A stretch of DNA of 64,000 nucleotides from Riptortus pedestris (taxonomy: Eukaryota; Arthropoda; Insecta; Hemiptera; Alydidae), in NCBI GenBank assembly GCA_019009955.1, contig CM032233.1, forward strand, positions 85,091,001 through 85,155,000. The letters run 5' to 3'. Below are positions 24,120 to 36,099 of the stretch, in pieces; the first letter of the stretch is position 1; the number at the start of each line of letters is the position of its first letter. A program made the position numbers and the translations under genes. The notes beneath the pieces were generated by a model that was not told the DNA's origin, did no database searches, and worked only from the letters and a program-made list of their open reading frames with translations.

Positions 24120-24662
24120 AAAAGTACGTCACGCGGAGCTGCGTAAACTAAGCAGATTTTCCACGTGAAGTTTTACAATAGAGAAATTTCACGAGAGCCG
24201 AACAGTTAAGGAAACGGCCGACCTAGCTTTTGGCGGGAAGCTCACTCTCATCCGTTATCCGCCCAGATTTAATAAAAATGCAAATATCTCGGTTAATATT
24301 CAAGATAGAGAATAAATTTATATTTATAGTAAATTTAATTTGCAATAAGATTGATTCTATACAATTTTTCGATCCGACGTATAGTAACGGAAATATTTTG
24401 AATTTTCGAAAATCCTCCCCTCTAAACCCCCCCTCCCACTGGTCCGATTTCAGCCGTTAACGAACTTGATCTTTCTTTTTACATAAAACGACTAAATATC
24501 GAGTTTGGTAACGATCAAACAAAAATTGCGACCGCTAGAGCGGTAACAGACATATATATAGTTTTGAACGGACCTCATTTTCGTCATCTACTAGGTAGGA
24601 TCGATGGACATTTGAAGAAAAATTTCGAAAATTCCGTCATGACCTTAAGGGAAATCTCTTAA
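24120..24662 (-). mobile_element. HINE, subtype A, R, near full length
   Basis: It starts AAAAGTACGTCACGCGGAGC and ends CCTTAAGGGAAATCTCTTAA. The segment between TTCCGTCATGA and CCTTAAGG has lost the CTCAATAGCTGATTTC half of the 5' hairpin, and the (TA)n tract is down to ATATATATA. Confidence 0.7.
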
Positions 24663-24959
24663 AATACAATCAAGCATCTAATATAAAGTACCAAGTATAA
24701 AGTCTAAATATAATGCTGTAGACATTTTCCACGCAACTAATTTTAGTGTAATGAATTTCGATTTAATTTAGATAGGTCAAAGGTTCTCAGTACATTTTTT
24801 ATTAAAAAAATTGCCATTTGGATAAATTAGGTCCCCCACGTAATGGAACAACCTTCCGAACTGGGCAGGTCAATTAAACTGAGGTTTGATGAATGAAAGA
24901 GGGGACGAGCACTTCATAGCCGTAAGTAAATAGTGTGTGGTTGAATTTGAGAAATTATA
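24663..24959. other. Unassigned spacer
   Basis: AT-rich with one short A-run; nothing recognised. Confidence 0.35.
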
Positions 24960-25150
24960 CAGAGTCATTCAAAAAGAATGAACTGATTTCAAAGATTTGT
25001 GGTGTTTTACACCAGCAGAACACGTTGTGATAAACCACCATAAAACTTCAACTCCGGTTAAATACATGTGTCTTTATTGCAATCTTGTATTACTATCTGT
25101 TAATAAGATATAGCTTAATTAAATCGGTCCATTCTTTTTGAAAGACCTTG
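24960..25150. mobile_element. Mariner-like MITE with 30-bp inverted repeats and TA duplication
   Basis: The left end CAGAGTCATTCAAAAAGAAT and the right end read in reverse (CAAGGTCTTTCAAAAAGAAT) match at 25 of 30 positions including the continuing TGATTT/CGATTT. Both ends are flanked by TA, the target duplication of Tc1/mariner elements. Length is 191 bp, with no coding sequence. Confidence 0.65.
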
Positions 25151-25309
25151 TACTGTTATAGTTAAGGCATATAAATGTTTTAATGTTGCATGCAAAATTA
25201 TATTCGAAATTAATATTTCAATATCAAATAAAAGTGATGGTTATTATTTATAGAAAAAGAGGTGGTATATTGGCCACGAAACATTTTTTTTAATAAATCC
25301 AGCACGGAA

Positions 25310-26107
25310 AAAAGTCCGTCACGCAGGGGCTGCGTAAACTAAGCAGATTTCCCTCGTGAAGTTTAGTAATAGATAAATCTACACACTGGTAGCACAACAC
25401 CACCGTGAATAAATACAAACGAAAATAAGAAATGTTTAATCCAATTTCAATAACCTACCGACAGGAAGCGTTAGAAATGTAAACAATGGACATACGGTCT
25501 GCCCGCATCACACCGGAAAGAAAAACAATTACTGAAATATATCAGAATATAAAATATTAATTTTATTGATAACTATTTACTATATCTAGTACTGTAATTA
25601 ATAATTAGTCAGAATAATTTTTATCTCAATCAATCAAATTTTAGTAGTCCAAAACCTTAATACGGGGGGGGGGGGGTCACCAGGACATATTTGCATTTAT
25701 CTCGTATAATAAATGTCTCTTGAATACAATTTTTGGTATTTAAGCTTCGAATAATGTGATTTATTATGTAGTAGAGTATTGTTTATGTAACATGAGTAGA
25801 AGTGGCGGTTTGCTGGTGGCTGAAAACTGAAAAATGCAAAATCTCGGTTAATATTCAAGATAGTTAATAAATATAACAATAATTATAGTGAATTTAATTT
25901 GCAATAAGATTGGTTTTATACAATTTTTCGATCCAACGGTAACGGAGATATTTCAAATTTTCGAAAATCCTCCCCTCTAAACCCCCCCCCCTCCCCCTGG
26001 CCCGATTTCAGCCGTTAACGAACTTGATCTTTCTTTTTACATAAAACGACTAAATATCGAGTTTGGTAACGATTAAACAATAATTGCGACCGCTAGAGCG
26101 ATTACAG

Positions 26108-26162
<55 letters not shown>

Positions 26163-26285
26163 TTTGAACGGATCTCATTTTCGTCATATCCTGGGTAGGA
26201 TCGATGGACATTTGAAGAAAAATTTCAAAAATCGCGTCATGAGTACGACCTCAATAGCTGATTTCCCTTAAGGGAAATCTACTAA
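25310..26285 (-). mobile_element. HINE, subtype B, R, full length
   Basis: It runs from AAAAGTCCGTCACGCAGGGG to GGGAAATCTACTAA, 976 bp, closely matching 16177-17151 but without that copy's second (TA)n and with a long one at the usual place (26114-26158). It has a G-run of 13 at 25663-25675. Confidence 0.75.
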
Positions 26286-26287
26286 AA

Positions 26288-27276
26288 GGGTGTTTTTGTT
26301 GGTGACCCATGAAAGTATGTCGATTATTTGAATATTGGGTCCAGAACAAGAAGAACAAAATTATCTTATATGTTGTATGGCTCCTAAAAATAAGTTTGTA
26401 TCACAGTAGAATGCTGAATGATTATGAAGTGTATTGCTTAGTGAGACTCTTTTTGTACTGCAGAGCAGAAACCTTTAAGTCAATGATAAGAAATATTCCC
26501 TGATGTTAAGAAGACATTTTATTACAGTTGATAAGCGATGAAATATGTTATACTCGCCAGATAGTAATATCTACTGGAGTATTGTGTTACCACGAGTGGA
26601 TCTGATCAGAATTATAAATTTGATTTTAATTATTTATTATTATTTACGTCCATATTTTGGAGAAAAACATTATATACACAGGTCACATCTTGGATTCTTT
26701 TTTTATTTGATTTTAAATTCATATCCAAATTTTATTAGTTATTTTAGGTATAGCCTGCTTATAAAAAATATAAATACTATTAACTGTTATGTGGAGAGGA
26801 AAGTTTTTTTCAATATTTAAAAAAAAACAAGCCCATTCTGTTTTAAATATGCATTATAATTACACTTGATCGCTTAAAACTTTTACATTTCATTACTAGA
26901 TGAAAACCAAAAACTACATTTCATTTTATAATTGAATGGTATAAACTATATTGAATATTTTACGTTCACCCTTTTTTTGTTTTTATTATATTAAGATAGT
27001 GCTTTAGGCAGTGAAAAATTGCCTCAGAATTACTTACAATTGGGGATTAATTATTACTTTATTGCTACTTCTCTAGCATGACATGATATCTATGAGCCAA
27101 CCTAGATAAAATCCAAAACACTGCTGCTCATGCTAATTTTCATGTAAATGCCACCAATAATAGTTAGAAAGTTTAAAAAAAATAAATAAATAAATAAATC
27201 AACCTAAAAGAACTATTAACACTTCAATTCAGTTTAATTTCCAAATAGTAATATCAAAACATTTTATTTGTGTGTA

Positions 27277-27307
<31 letters not shown>

Positions 27308-27640
27308 TCGCGCGTGCGTGTGTGATCACATCGTTGATGGACTACCGTTCATACAGTACTCGTAAGTTTGCTATCTTTTGAACTAATAGGTGGAAGAGAA
27401 AGAAGAAACTCGTAACCGAAAATATGATTTTTTTTTTTAATATAAGTTAACTATCCATATTCAAATAATCTATTCAAATAACAAGCCAACTGTAGTTTTT
27501 TTAGGTGGATCTTTTTTCCCCATGTTTTACGTATATCTTTATTTTCCTTATCCCCGAATAATTTCGAATATAAATTCTTGAGTGTCATTAATTCTAAAAA
27601 TATTAAAAATTTATTAAATCTCCACCCACATACACACTTT
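26288..27640. other. AT-rich DNA with one GT microsatellite
   Basis: Open frames of 64 and 91 codons (26309-26503, 26545-26820) lack recognisable domains and are AT-rich by composition. AAATAAATAAATAAATAAAT at about 27180 is a simple repeat. No gene is supported. Confidence 0.4.
27268..27325. repeat. (GT)n microsatellite
   Basis: TGTGTGTATGTTTGTGTGTG followed by an uninterrupted GT run, ending GTTCGCGCGTGCGTGTGTG. Confidence 0.9.
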
Positions 27641-27642
27641 AG

Positions 27643-27866
27643 GGGCTCATGTTGGCCGTGCGAGTTAAGGCGTAGGTCTTAATCTCGCGTGGCAGACCTA
27701 GAGTGGCGGGTTCGATTCCCGCCCTGGGCAGTAGAAATTTATTTAGTGACGGACTCATTAAATAAACTCCTTAGGGCCACCCTGGCTAGAAGAAGGTGGT
27801 AACCTGTAGATATTCCGCCCGATTAGCCTAGTAGCAAGTGGACGTAAACAATATAATAAAAAAAAC
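27643..27866 (+). mobile_element. tRNA-derived SINE, best copy
   Basis: The first 88 bp fold like a tRNA with a long variable arm, as in tRNA-Leu: A-box region GGCCGTGCGAGTTAAGGCG, anticodon-loop region GGTCTTAATCTCG, B box GGTTCGATTCCC. The body follows (GACGGACTCATTAAATAAAC, AGAAGGTGGTAACCTGTAG, GATTAGCCTAGTAGCAAG) and an AATATAATAAAAAAAA tail. The polymerase III boxes look intact. Similar bodies recur at 52790-52975, 56611-56822 and 60062-60170. Confidence 0.8.
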
Positions 27867-28974
27867 TACACATACAGACTTTGTTTAAACGAACTTGATC
27901 ATGCAATTGTTACACAAATGTAGGAAAAAGAGAAAAAAATCAATGTAAGCGCTGGTTTCCTTGGTGCTTTGGATTTAAAAATAAGAACTAATAGTTAAAC
28001 AGAATACCAAAAAATCCCAAATCAATGCTGGTTGTAAAGATTACGTGTACATCATTTATCAGGGAAGTATTAAAACAAAATAAGTGAAATATTTTTGATC
28101 TTTCAATAATTCTTGTATATATTAGAAGACTCCCTGGGCAGCGTTAATAGAGCTGCCGGGAGAGTTCAATTGAGGGAACAAGTCGAGACTGGAAATGAGT
28201 ATATTCAACCAAGAGCCGCATTCCTACCCGACGGGTTAGAGGAGATAAAGAAAAAAATGTTGGGGAAGGTATACTGTGAGGTGGCTTAAGGAGGTTAAGC
28301 ATGAAAGAAGGTCTATTGCTGTCAGATTAGGAGATTAATATTTTTAAATCGTATGAGCTAAGTAAAAAAATGAGTACGTAAACCCTCATAAACTCCCATA
28401 GGAAAAAAATAATATCCTTCGTAATAGAAAATAGAGAAGATAATGATATATGTGGCGATATGGGGAACAGATAAAACAAATATGAAGGAAAATAAAGTAA
28501 AATTTGAAGTTATACTCACAAAATAGAATTATTGTTCCCTATGCATTTATTACAAACAGGAAGGGCTTGTAGTACATAATTAAAAAATATATAAAAATCT
28601 GTTGTTTTCCTTATCTAGCTTTGTTGGAATTTTCACGAATTATATTTAAAAAAAGGAAAAAAAAATACTTAAAATACGTCCTTGAGGGATATGCATCAGA
28701 AACTTGTTTTAATTAAATCGTTGCTGTGTTAGTAGAATTAGTAAATGTTACAATTTCCACAAAAGATTCATTGAAGTGCAACGAGCGACAAAATGTGTCA
28801 GTGTCCAGGTCTAAGCTAAAATACTTGGATTTTCATCGAACCATTAATGTAATTCCGCTTCTTAAAATTGTACAAATACGTTAATATCGAATTTTCTATC
28901 ACGTTTGCCAAACAAGGAAATAATATATACCTTTAAGAAAGGGCATAATTCATGAACAAATGAAAACCGGTTGC
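27867..28974. other. Unassigned DNA
   Basis: Mostly AT-rich. A slightly GC-richer part at about 28128-28330 (TCCCTGGGCAGCGTTAATAG, CCTACCCGACGGGTTAGAGG) matches no window repeat and may be a conserved or older element. Confidence 0.35.
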
Positions 28975-29454
28975 ACTAACTATATCTACTATATATAGTA
29001 CTGTAATTTAATTTATAATGAATCAGAATAATGTTTATCTCAATAACTCAAATTTTCGTAATCCAAAAACTTAAGACGGGGGATCAACAGAACATATTTA
29101 TATCGTATAATAAAGGTCTCTTGAAAACAATATTTGGTATTTAAGCTTCACATAATGTTGTTAATTATATAACAGAGTATTGTTGATGTGAAGGAGTAGA
29201 AGTGGGGGATCGGTGAATCCTGAAAACTGAATAAAATAAATATCTCGCTTAATATTCAAGATAGAGAATACATGTGCATGACAACATTTATAGAACATGA
29301 CATTTGAAATAAGATTGGTTCTATACAATTTTTCGATCCAACGTATAATAAGGGAGATATTTTGATTTTTCAAAATTCTCCCACAAGTCCGATTTTGGCC
29401 CTTAACGAACTCGGTCTTTAGTTTTTCATGAAACGCTTATATATTATATAACAG

Positions 29455-29502
<48 letters not shown>

Positions 29503-29832
29503 GTAACCTCTGTCTGTACATTGATTTTTTTCAAGAAATTTCACGATAACTTTTCGTTTCACATGTCATAGACACCATAACTGCATTTTGTTTCTTTCGT
29601 GTATGTCTGTTTGTTTGTTACCTTCTCTCGCATAAACGGCTGAACCAAATTTTATGAAACTTGGTATGTATATTAGTACTAAACCAACTTAGAATTTGGG
29701 CTATATTAATATTCTCTGAGACGAACAGGAGTGGGGGTTATAAGGGAGGCCTAAAATTAAAAATAGCGATATTTCGTTTCCTATAGGTTTTTTGTTCAAT
29801 AGCTGGTCTCCCTTAATGGAAATCTGCTAATA
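28975..29832 (-). mobile_element. HINE, subtype B, R, partial, interrupted by a second element
   Basis: It contains the B block from TATATAGTACTGTAATTTAA onward, the G-run, GGTTCTATACAATTTTTCG, and a (TA)n tract (29458-29500). An unrelated element follows (29503-29796) and then the HINE 5' end resumes with CAATAGCTGGTCTCCCTTAA and AATCTGCTAA. Confidence 0.6.
29503..29796 (-). mobile_element. Partial copy of the (TA)n-associated element (element E), inverted
   Basis: It begins TAACCTCTGTCTGTACATTG and contains CACGATAACTTTTCGTTTCA, ATAAACGGCTGAACCAAAT, GTGGGGGTTATAAGGGAGGC and GCGATATTTCGTTTCCTAT. It is the inverse of 45540-45833. Its GGTTCAGCCGTTTAT-type wording is a known feature of dispersed arthropod repeats. 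Confidence 0.6.
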
Positions 29833-29834
29833 TG

Positions 29835-30391
29835 CTTAATTCAGGCAGCGTAGGTTGGACGTTTAGTCTATTTATATAGGCTATGAGTTATTATTAGCTG
29901 AAGTGAATATCCGTTACACTACCGAGCATAATAAACAGAGAAAACAATTCTCCGTACTTTTGACGAGAGTGTATAAAAGGTCGGGAGTAATGAGTCTTTT
30001 ATTAAACGGTATAGCTCTAGGCGGCCTTCTTGAACAATGTGGATTTACCTCTCACCGTCACGGGGGAGAGGGGGACTTGATGCTTGTCCTAATTATACGA
30101 GCACCCTCAGCAGGCCTCTAATGGATATAGATAATGAGGAACAGAAGGGCCTTGATCCAACACTCGCCGTCCGACAATGGAATCGGGGACACCGGCCTTC
30201 CAGCCGACGGCCTGCCCACGCCTCCAAAGGTATCCTTAGCCTACGCACTATGAGCAACTCATGAATCGGCAATAGCTCTATCCGTAGCAATGTAGAACAC
30301 ACGGGAAGGGCTGAGTAGTCAAGGTGATCACAGTCAGCTAAAACCTTATGAGGAGGACTTTAGGCCCTCATAAAATTGCCCCCGTCATATT
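29835..30391. other. Spacer with a GC-rich patch (29990-30330)
   Basis: Base composition rises abruptly for about 350 bp. TATAAAAGG at 29973 precedes it. Overlapping open frames of about 70 codons exist on both strands, usual for GC-rich DNA; their translations are not recognisable. It is probably a piece of an older insertion, not a working gene. Confidence 0.4.
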
Positions 30392-30409
30392 TTAGCAGAT
30401 TTCCCTTAA

Positions 30410-30469
<60 letters not shown>

Positions 30470-30555
30470 TTGGATGTTAAAGCTCTAGTGGTCGTAATTT
30501 GATGATAATGGTCAAGTTCGTTAATGGCTGAAATTCGACAGGGGATGGTTTATAG

Positions 30556-31086
30556 CATATGTGGGCAACCCCCGGCCTGCGAGACATTTTGAAAAACCCA
30601 ATTAAACAAAAATGTTACACTACTCTCTCTAAATGAGGAAGATGAGGAGAGATTTGAGCGTTTGGAAGTACTTATAAATGCGAACAGTTCTTTTCAATAA
30701 TGAAAGTTAATAAATCAAAGCATCGTACAAGGCTGACTGACGATAATTTGGAAAATTCTTTTCATCTTTGTATCAGTGGAATTAATCCAATCATAGATGG
30801 ATTAGTTTCCCAAATTCAAGCTCAAGTGTCTCATTGATTTCGGTGTCGCTATTTATCTTTCGTTGTTTGTAATAATTCCAAATTTTACGATTTAATTATA
30901 ATGTTTTTCCTATTTCTTTCATTTCACTTTGTTATTTTAATAAATTGTATTATAATTAAATTGTCGTATAACTTCATGTCTGATATCTATCATTAAAAAT
31001 TATGAACACTACTTTTAAAAACGGCCCGCGAACGTATTTGCTCACTAAAGTTTGGCCTTCAACATGTCAAAGGTTGCTCATACCTG
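30556..31086 (+). mobile_element. Internally deleted hAT transposon
   Basis: Ends are CATATGTGGGCAACC and, reversed, CAGGTATGAGCAACC. They are flanked by 8-bp near-duplications GTTTATAG (30548-30555) and GTCTAGAG (31087-31094); the HINE consensus at this point is GTTTAGAG. Eight-bp duplications and the transposase remnant both mark a hAT element. At 531 bp most of the transposase gene has been lost. Confidence 0.75.
30679..30837 (+). pseudogene. hAT transposase C-terminal (dimerisation) remnant
   Basis: The frame reads CEQFFSIMKVNKSKHRTRLT then DDNLENSFHLCISGINPIID and ends SQVSH-type at a natural stop (GLVSQIQAQVSH). CEQ.FS.MK.NKSK.R.RLTD is the signature of the hAT C-terminal dimerisation region, of the type found in GTF2IRD2/ZBED-like proteins. 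There is a stop codon just upstream in frame, and the catalytic domain is gone, so this is a dead remnant of about 52 codons. Confidence 0.75.
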
Positions 31087-31414
31087 GTCTAGAGGGTGGA
31101 ATTTCGAAAATTCTTAATGCCTCCGTTATTAAGCGTCGGATCGGAAAATTGTATAAAACCAATCTTATTGCAAATTTAATGTTCTATAAATGTTCTTATG
31201 TATAATTTTTCACTATCTTGAATATTAACTGAGATATTTACATTTTTTAGTTTTCGGCCTTCAATATACTCCCATTGCTGCTCATGTCATATTAACGATA
31301 AGCTGTTAATTTTATGAGCCCTAAATACCAAATATTTTTCTCATTGAACTTTTAAGTCTTGAGATAAATGCAAATACATGACGGACGTGGGGTACTGCTT
31401 AGTGACGGGCTTTT

Positions 31415-31866
31415 TGTAAATTTTGTTGCCTTTCAGGTCATACTTTATGACCAAGAGGAACATTAATAGAAATTCCAAAACAGTAGATTACTTTTAAGGA
31501 AATTAGTATTTGAGTGGTACATTATATAATATAATTATACACAACATTCCGAGTAAACATCATTTCTATCTTCTACTTGAGGACATGACGCCAAATTCAA
31601 ATGCTGATTTTCTTTAGTTTTGGAAAATGTGGGCTTTTATATAGTAATATTATAATATATAAATGTCTCTGTTAAAGGAAAATGCATTCAAACCGTCGTT
31701 GACAAAGCTCCTAAGAATTTATCTATGTACGACAAGAAATAACCCCTCTTATCAGAGTGGGGAACAGCGGTGAAGATAAAAGTGAATTCTAAGCCACGGC
31801 GCCAATACATCTAGGATGTCGAGTTCCTGGCGAATGTCTTAGGTTTCCATAGTCAAAAGTATTTTT
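31415..31866. other. Unassigned spacer
   Basis: No gene or repeat is recognised. Confidence 0.35.
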
Positions 31867-32372
31867 AGTAGATCCCCCCATCCCAAAGAAAATCGCCTAT
31901 TCAGGTAGTACTTATGACGTGAATTTCGAAATATTTCCTCAAATGTCCATCGATCCTACTTAGAGATGACGAAAATGAGGCCAGTTCAAAATGTTAATTG
32001 AAACTGGATACTTAGACGATTAATGTAAAAATAAAGATCAAGTTCGTCCATCAATTTCGACGGCTGAAATCGAACCGCAGGGTTTAGAGGGGTTGGGGTT
32101 AGAAAATTCTTAATATCTGCGTTATTATACGTCGGATCGAAACAGTGCGAAGAACAAATCTCATTGCAAACTAAATGTTCTATAAATGTGTCTTATATGC
32201 GTTTGTTCATGATCTTGATTATGAACGGTAATATTTGCATAGTTTGGTTTTTGGGCTTTTGTAAATTCCCACTCTTACTCATGTGATATTAAAAATAACC
32301 TGTTATATCATGAAGCACTTTATTTGAAACTTGAATATCAGATATTGTTCTCATTGAACTTTTATTTTTTTT
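31867..32372 (+). mobile_element. Diverged HINE, subtype C, F, lacking (TA)n
   Basis: It keeps AATCGCCTATTCAGGTAG, CAAATGTCCATCGATCCTAC, GATGACGAAAATGAGGCCAG, a G-run, and CTCATGTGATATTAAAAATA. The microsatellite and the TCTGTTAACGCTC segment are absent, replaced by ATGTTAATTGAAACTGG. The 3' end is lost. Confidence 0.55.
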
Positions 32373-34464
32373 TCAAATTAATTCAGCCCTTAACGGATGT
32401 TCTGTATTATTTGTGTTTGTGCTCATTTGTGAATAATTGTGCTTCAAAATTACAACTAGAGTCTTACTGGGAGATACCATAATTTTATAATTAGTATAGG
32501 CATTAAGAATTTGACGTCGTAGGGGCTTGGACAATTGAAACCCCCGTGCAATGCCAATTAATAAAAACGTTGTCCTTTGCCGAGCTCAATTTTTTTTGGT
32601 TTCGTGAGCCGAAAAGCATTGAAAATCTGTCTGCATGAATAAACGATTATGGGGAACGTCTTTTTTTTTTTAAATAGCTCATCGGTCGTTATTGAATATA
32701 TTAGGCCAATCCAAAGGTTGTAGTTTAAAATGAATGGGAGGAGGATAATACCATAGCGATTAAGAGAAATTGGCCAAAAGGATGAGACTTTAACGAAGGA
32801 GAACTGGAAATGGGATGGGCAATTTCTGGCCTAGCCTTATAGCAGGTACATTGGGTGAGGAGGGGGCGGGGCTTGCTCAGACGAGTTCGTCGCCCAAACC
32901 AACCTCCTCAGTCAGCCTCTTACTCAGCTAATATATTTATTAAAGGCAACCAATGTACAGCTATTATTCCACACCTTCAGTAGAAATGTTACTGATTTTT
33001 TTTAATATCAATTTTCACGGTTAAAATATTATCTTTAAATGATTTTAGTACTTATTTGTCACGAAATTTAAAAGATATTGGATAAATGGTGGAACACTAT
33101 AAATTTTGGAGTATATGATTGAATATTTGTTTTTTATTTGTGACCCTTGCCATGAAACTATAAAGAACATATAAAAATATTGGACCCAGAGTAAGTATAT
33201 TATCTTTTTTTTAAAAAAAAAAAGTATCCCCTTACAAGTATAATTTAAACGTCCCTTCAATATAGTAGTCCTGATAAAACTCTACAAATACGATGTATCT
33301 TATAAACGAACCATATTATGTTTGGTAAATATTTATTATTTAGATCTAAGTATATGTGAAATAGCTAATAATGTAGAGGAATAAATAAAGAAAATAGATC
33401 TTTTAGTTTAATTTTGCAGAAAGAAATATTTATAAGTTATTCCCGTTTTTCAAGCTAAGCGACCAAGTGGATATCAATAACGGTACTCAGACTATTTGAG
33501 TTTATCGTTGAGTTAAAAATTATCCATCCCTCCGAAGTTCTCGAAAGGAATTTAGAATCACTCCTAAGAAGAAAGCAGCCTGTTATAAATGCCATCAAGT
33601 ATGTTAGCAAGCATATCTACCACGCCCATCTGAGAGTTCACTTCCCTTTCTAGTTAAAAGAGTTTCGATTATATCTAACAGTCTAGTGATTGTTCGCTTT
33701 AATTAGCGGTTACATTTAAAACCCATTATACAAAGACTAAAATAAGAATCTTTCCTGGCCATTTAATAATTGAACAGGTATTCGAAAACGAAGGTAAATC
33801 GAAGGTTCGAAAACACGTACACTATTGGTGCACTGTCGAATACTTGTATGATGGACGAATACAAATCCATTTATTAGTAGGTTCATATAATCGTCGAACA
33901 AAAAGTAATTTGTCATTAGTAGTATTTTCCGAGTTAGTAGAGGGAGTTAATAAAGTCCTAAAATCCTGAGATAATGGAGCTGAAAATCTCACGTAATTAA
34001 GGCAGATCATTGGAAGCATGACCCATATTTATTTGTTGACCCGTATTGTTTGGTTTTGTGTAGATATTCCATTGATTGGGGACTGACTGCTAACAGGACC
34101 TTGAGATTACATTCATGCAGGTAACTACAGACGGGCCGAAACCGGTTGCAGGTTTAAATATAATGGTGCCGGGCATCGACTTCTGATTAATGTTCCTAAG
34201 GTTTTAGCTGTTACAAACACAAAACGGCATTTTACCATAATAATGTAAGTTATAGGACAAACGTAAAAGTTATTGACGATCGAATATTTAATATAAACGA
34301 TCAATTTTCTTTGGTATGTATACTGAAGAAAAACTTATTATACAAAAGCCTCAAATATTAGGGGAAAAAAACGTTTTTAGAGCCAAAAGAAATTCTAACA
34401 TTGGAAGAGCTTACATTACTTTATTTTTTTAAGTAAAATGGCTAAAATTAAAAAGAAATAAAAA
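32373..34464. other. 2.1-kb unassigned stretch
   Basis: Mostly AT-rich. A GC-richer segment lies at about 32790-32935 (GGGTGAGGAGGGGGCGGGGC). Neither shows a coding signal. Open frames of 65-71 codons on the minus strand have no recognisable domain. I see no candidate here for the missing downstream exon of the large gene, but I could not search every frame for a short exon. Confidence 0.4.
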
Positions 34465-34900
34465 TTAAGGGCAATCACCTATTTGGTAGCGCATATGATG
34501 CATTTTTGAGGTTTCTCAATTGCTGAAATCAGACCAGATTTAGACAAAGGGAAAAAATATAATGCTGCAGATATCTCCGTTATTATGCAATACATCGAAA
34601 AGTATTATACTAATCGCAAGTTGAACAAGAAATATTCTTCATTTCTTATTCTGTTGCAACTCAAATATTATTGGAATTATCTTTAATTTTGATTTCCATA
34701 CTTCAGTAAACGCTACTCCTACCCATCGTGTGCTTGTTTTACTAAATAGCTTATGTGAATTTTAAATTTTGAGACTCATTCCCAGTGGGTCTTTAATAGT
34801 GGAGAAGATAGAATAGTGGAGATAATAGAATGTGAGAAACGTATTTTGTAAGACATCATTTTAGTTTACGCAGCACTTCTAAGACGCCATTTTTCTGTAA
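34465..34900 (+). mobile_element. Highly decayed HINE, subtype D, F
   Basis: Words in the right order: GCAATCACCTATTTGGTAGC, TTGCTGAAATCAGACCAG, GATATCTCCGTTATTATGC, CAGTAAACGCTACTCCTACC, TTTAGTTTACGCAGCACTTC. The copy is old, and lies within the probable intron nearest the exon. Confidence 0.4.
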
Positions 34901-36093
34901 TTGTTTAAAGTTTAAAATTATTCCTATTATCTATTTCAGTTTCCATGGAATGGAGAGTTTTACAACCAAATGAGACTCAATTTCGTCCGATTGACACCAA
35001 AACTGTGGACGGCATAAGAAATTATTGTTTATTTTATTATCCGCTAAGAGTGTTCAATTATAAGTGTTACATTATACATCAATGCCGAATTATCCATTAT
35101 CCAATGAGAAAAAAGTTATGATAATTTTAACAGAGTGAAAAATTTATTCATTCATTAATAGGCTTCGTTTTTTGACACTTTAAAACTTTTTCCACATTAA
35201 GAAAAATGTTGTTGGTATTTCAATTTTCGTAACATGCACTAGGATATGAACCTATTATTACAAGACAGAAGTTAAAATAAGTAGAGACATAAAAGGAAAG
35301 TCAATCATAATCATTATTGTGCCAAAATAAAAATTCAAGTGAACGGGCTATCGTTTTAAATAGTAACGTGGAAGCTTAGAACTAATGGAAATCGCAGTAA
35401 AATATGTTTTATTTTATAAATTAAGAATTATAATTTACTTTACTTTCATATTTGTCTTTACAAGTTAAAGCTTTCTTAAAATGGAATTCCAAAACATAAT
35501 AGCAGGTATGTAAGCCGTAAATAATATTAATTGAAAACGTTGTGTAATGCATTGAATTTTAAATTCTGAAAGGCAACGTAATAATACAATTATTGTAAGT
35601 TATTAAAACATTAAAAACTACCGTTATACGCAATAATAGTAATATCAGGTAAGGTGGACATCTGTTTGTAACTATTTGTTTCTTGTTGGAAAACTCATGA
35701 TAAAACAAACAATTAATTTATTCCAGTTTATCATTAATTCTGTATATAACCATCTAGAAACATGTTCATCTTCATTTTATTGTAGTTAGAAAATAACATT
35801 CTCATATGCCCTTATTAAATTAATGAATTATCTCATTTTTATTCTTTTAAATAACATGATATATGGAGATATCATAATAATATTCAATTGATGATAAGCA
35901 GATATTTAAATAGATTTTTTCAATAAATATTTGAAACATTCGAGACAGAAAATACTTATTTAATTTCATTCTTTAGAACAAACTAAAGTCCTCCCACATC
36001 TTTAACATCAGAGAATGCTATTCCGTAACACATTTTTATGTTCAAATTTAGGATTAGTCAAAATAAAAATTTTAAGAATTTAAAATGAAATCT
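34901..36093 (-). other. Probable intron sequence next to the large exon
   Basis: Very AT-rich, without window repeat families. It begins at the donor of the large exon (minus strand). No alternative exon is evident. Confidence 0.5.
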
Positions 36094-36099
36094 ACTCAC
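36094..36099 (-). other. Splice donor ending the large coding exon
   Basis: On the minus strand the exon ends TGC GG and the next bases are GTGAGT, a perfect U1 match. The in-frame TGA that closes the open frame is made of bases 2-4 of this donor, so it is not the natural stop. The junction leaves phase 2 (GG|N, glycine), which would extend the motif CTCG into the next exon. That exon must lie below 36094 or outside the window; I could not identify it. Confidence 0.8.

Larger units (their letters stand above)
30392..31414 (+). mobile_element. HINE, subtype C, F, split by a hAT insertion
   Basis: The 5' end (TTAGCAGATTTCCCTTAAG) jumps straight to (TA)n (30411-30460), then TGTTAAAGCTCTAGTGGTCG and GTTAATGGCTGAAATTCG. 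The hAT element (30556-31086) splits the G-run block, after which the C-type block and a 3' end (GTGACGGGCTTTT) follow. Confidence 0.65.

Noticed and set aside
27643..27730. A functional tRNA gene
   Set aside because: The acceptor stem does not pair well, and the sequence continues into a SINE body shared with other copies.
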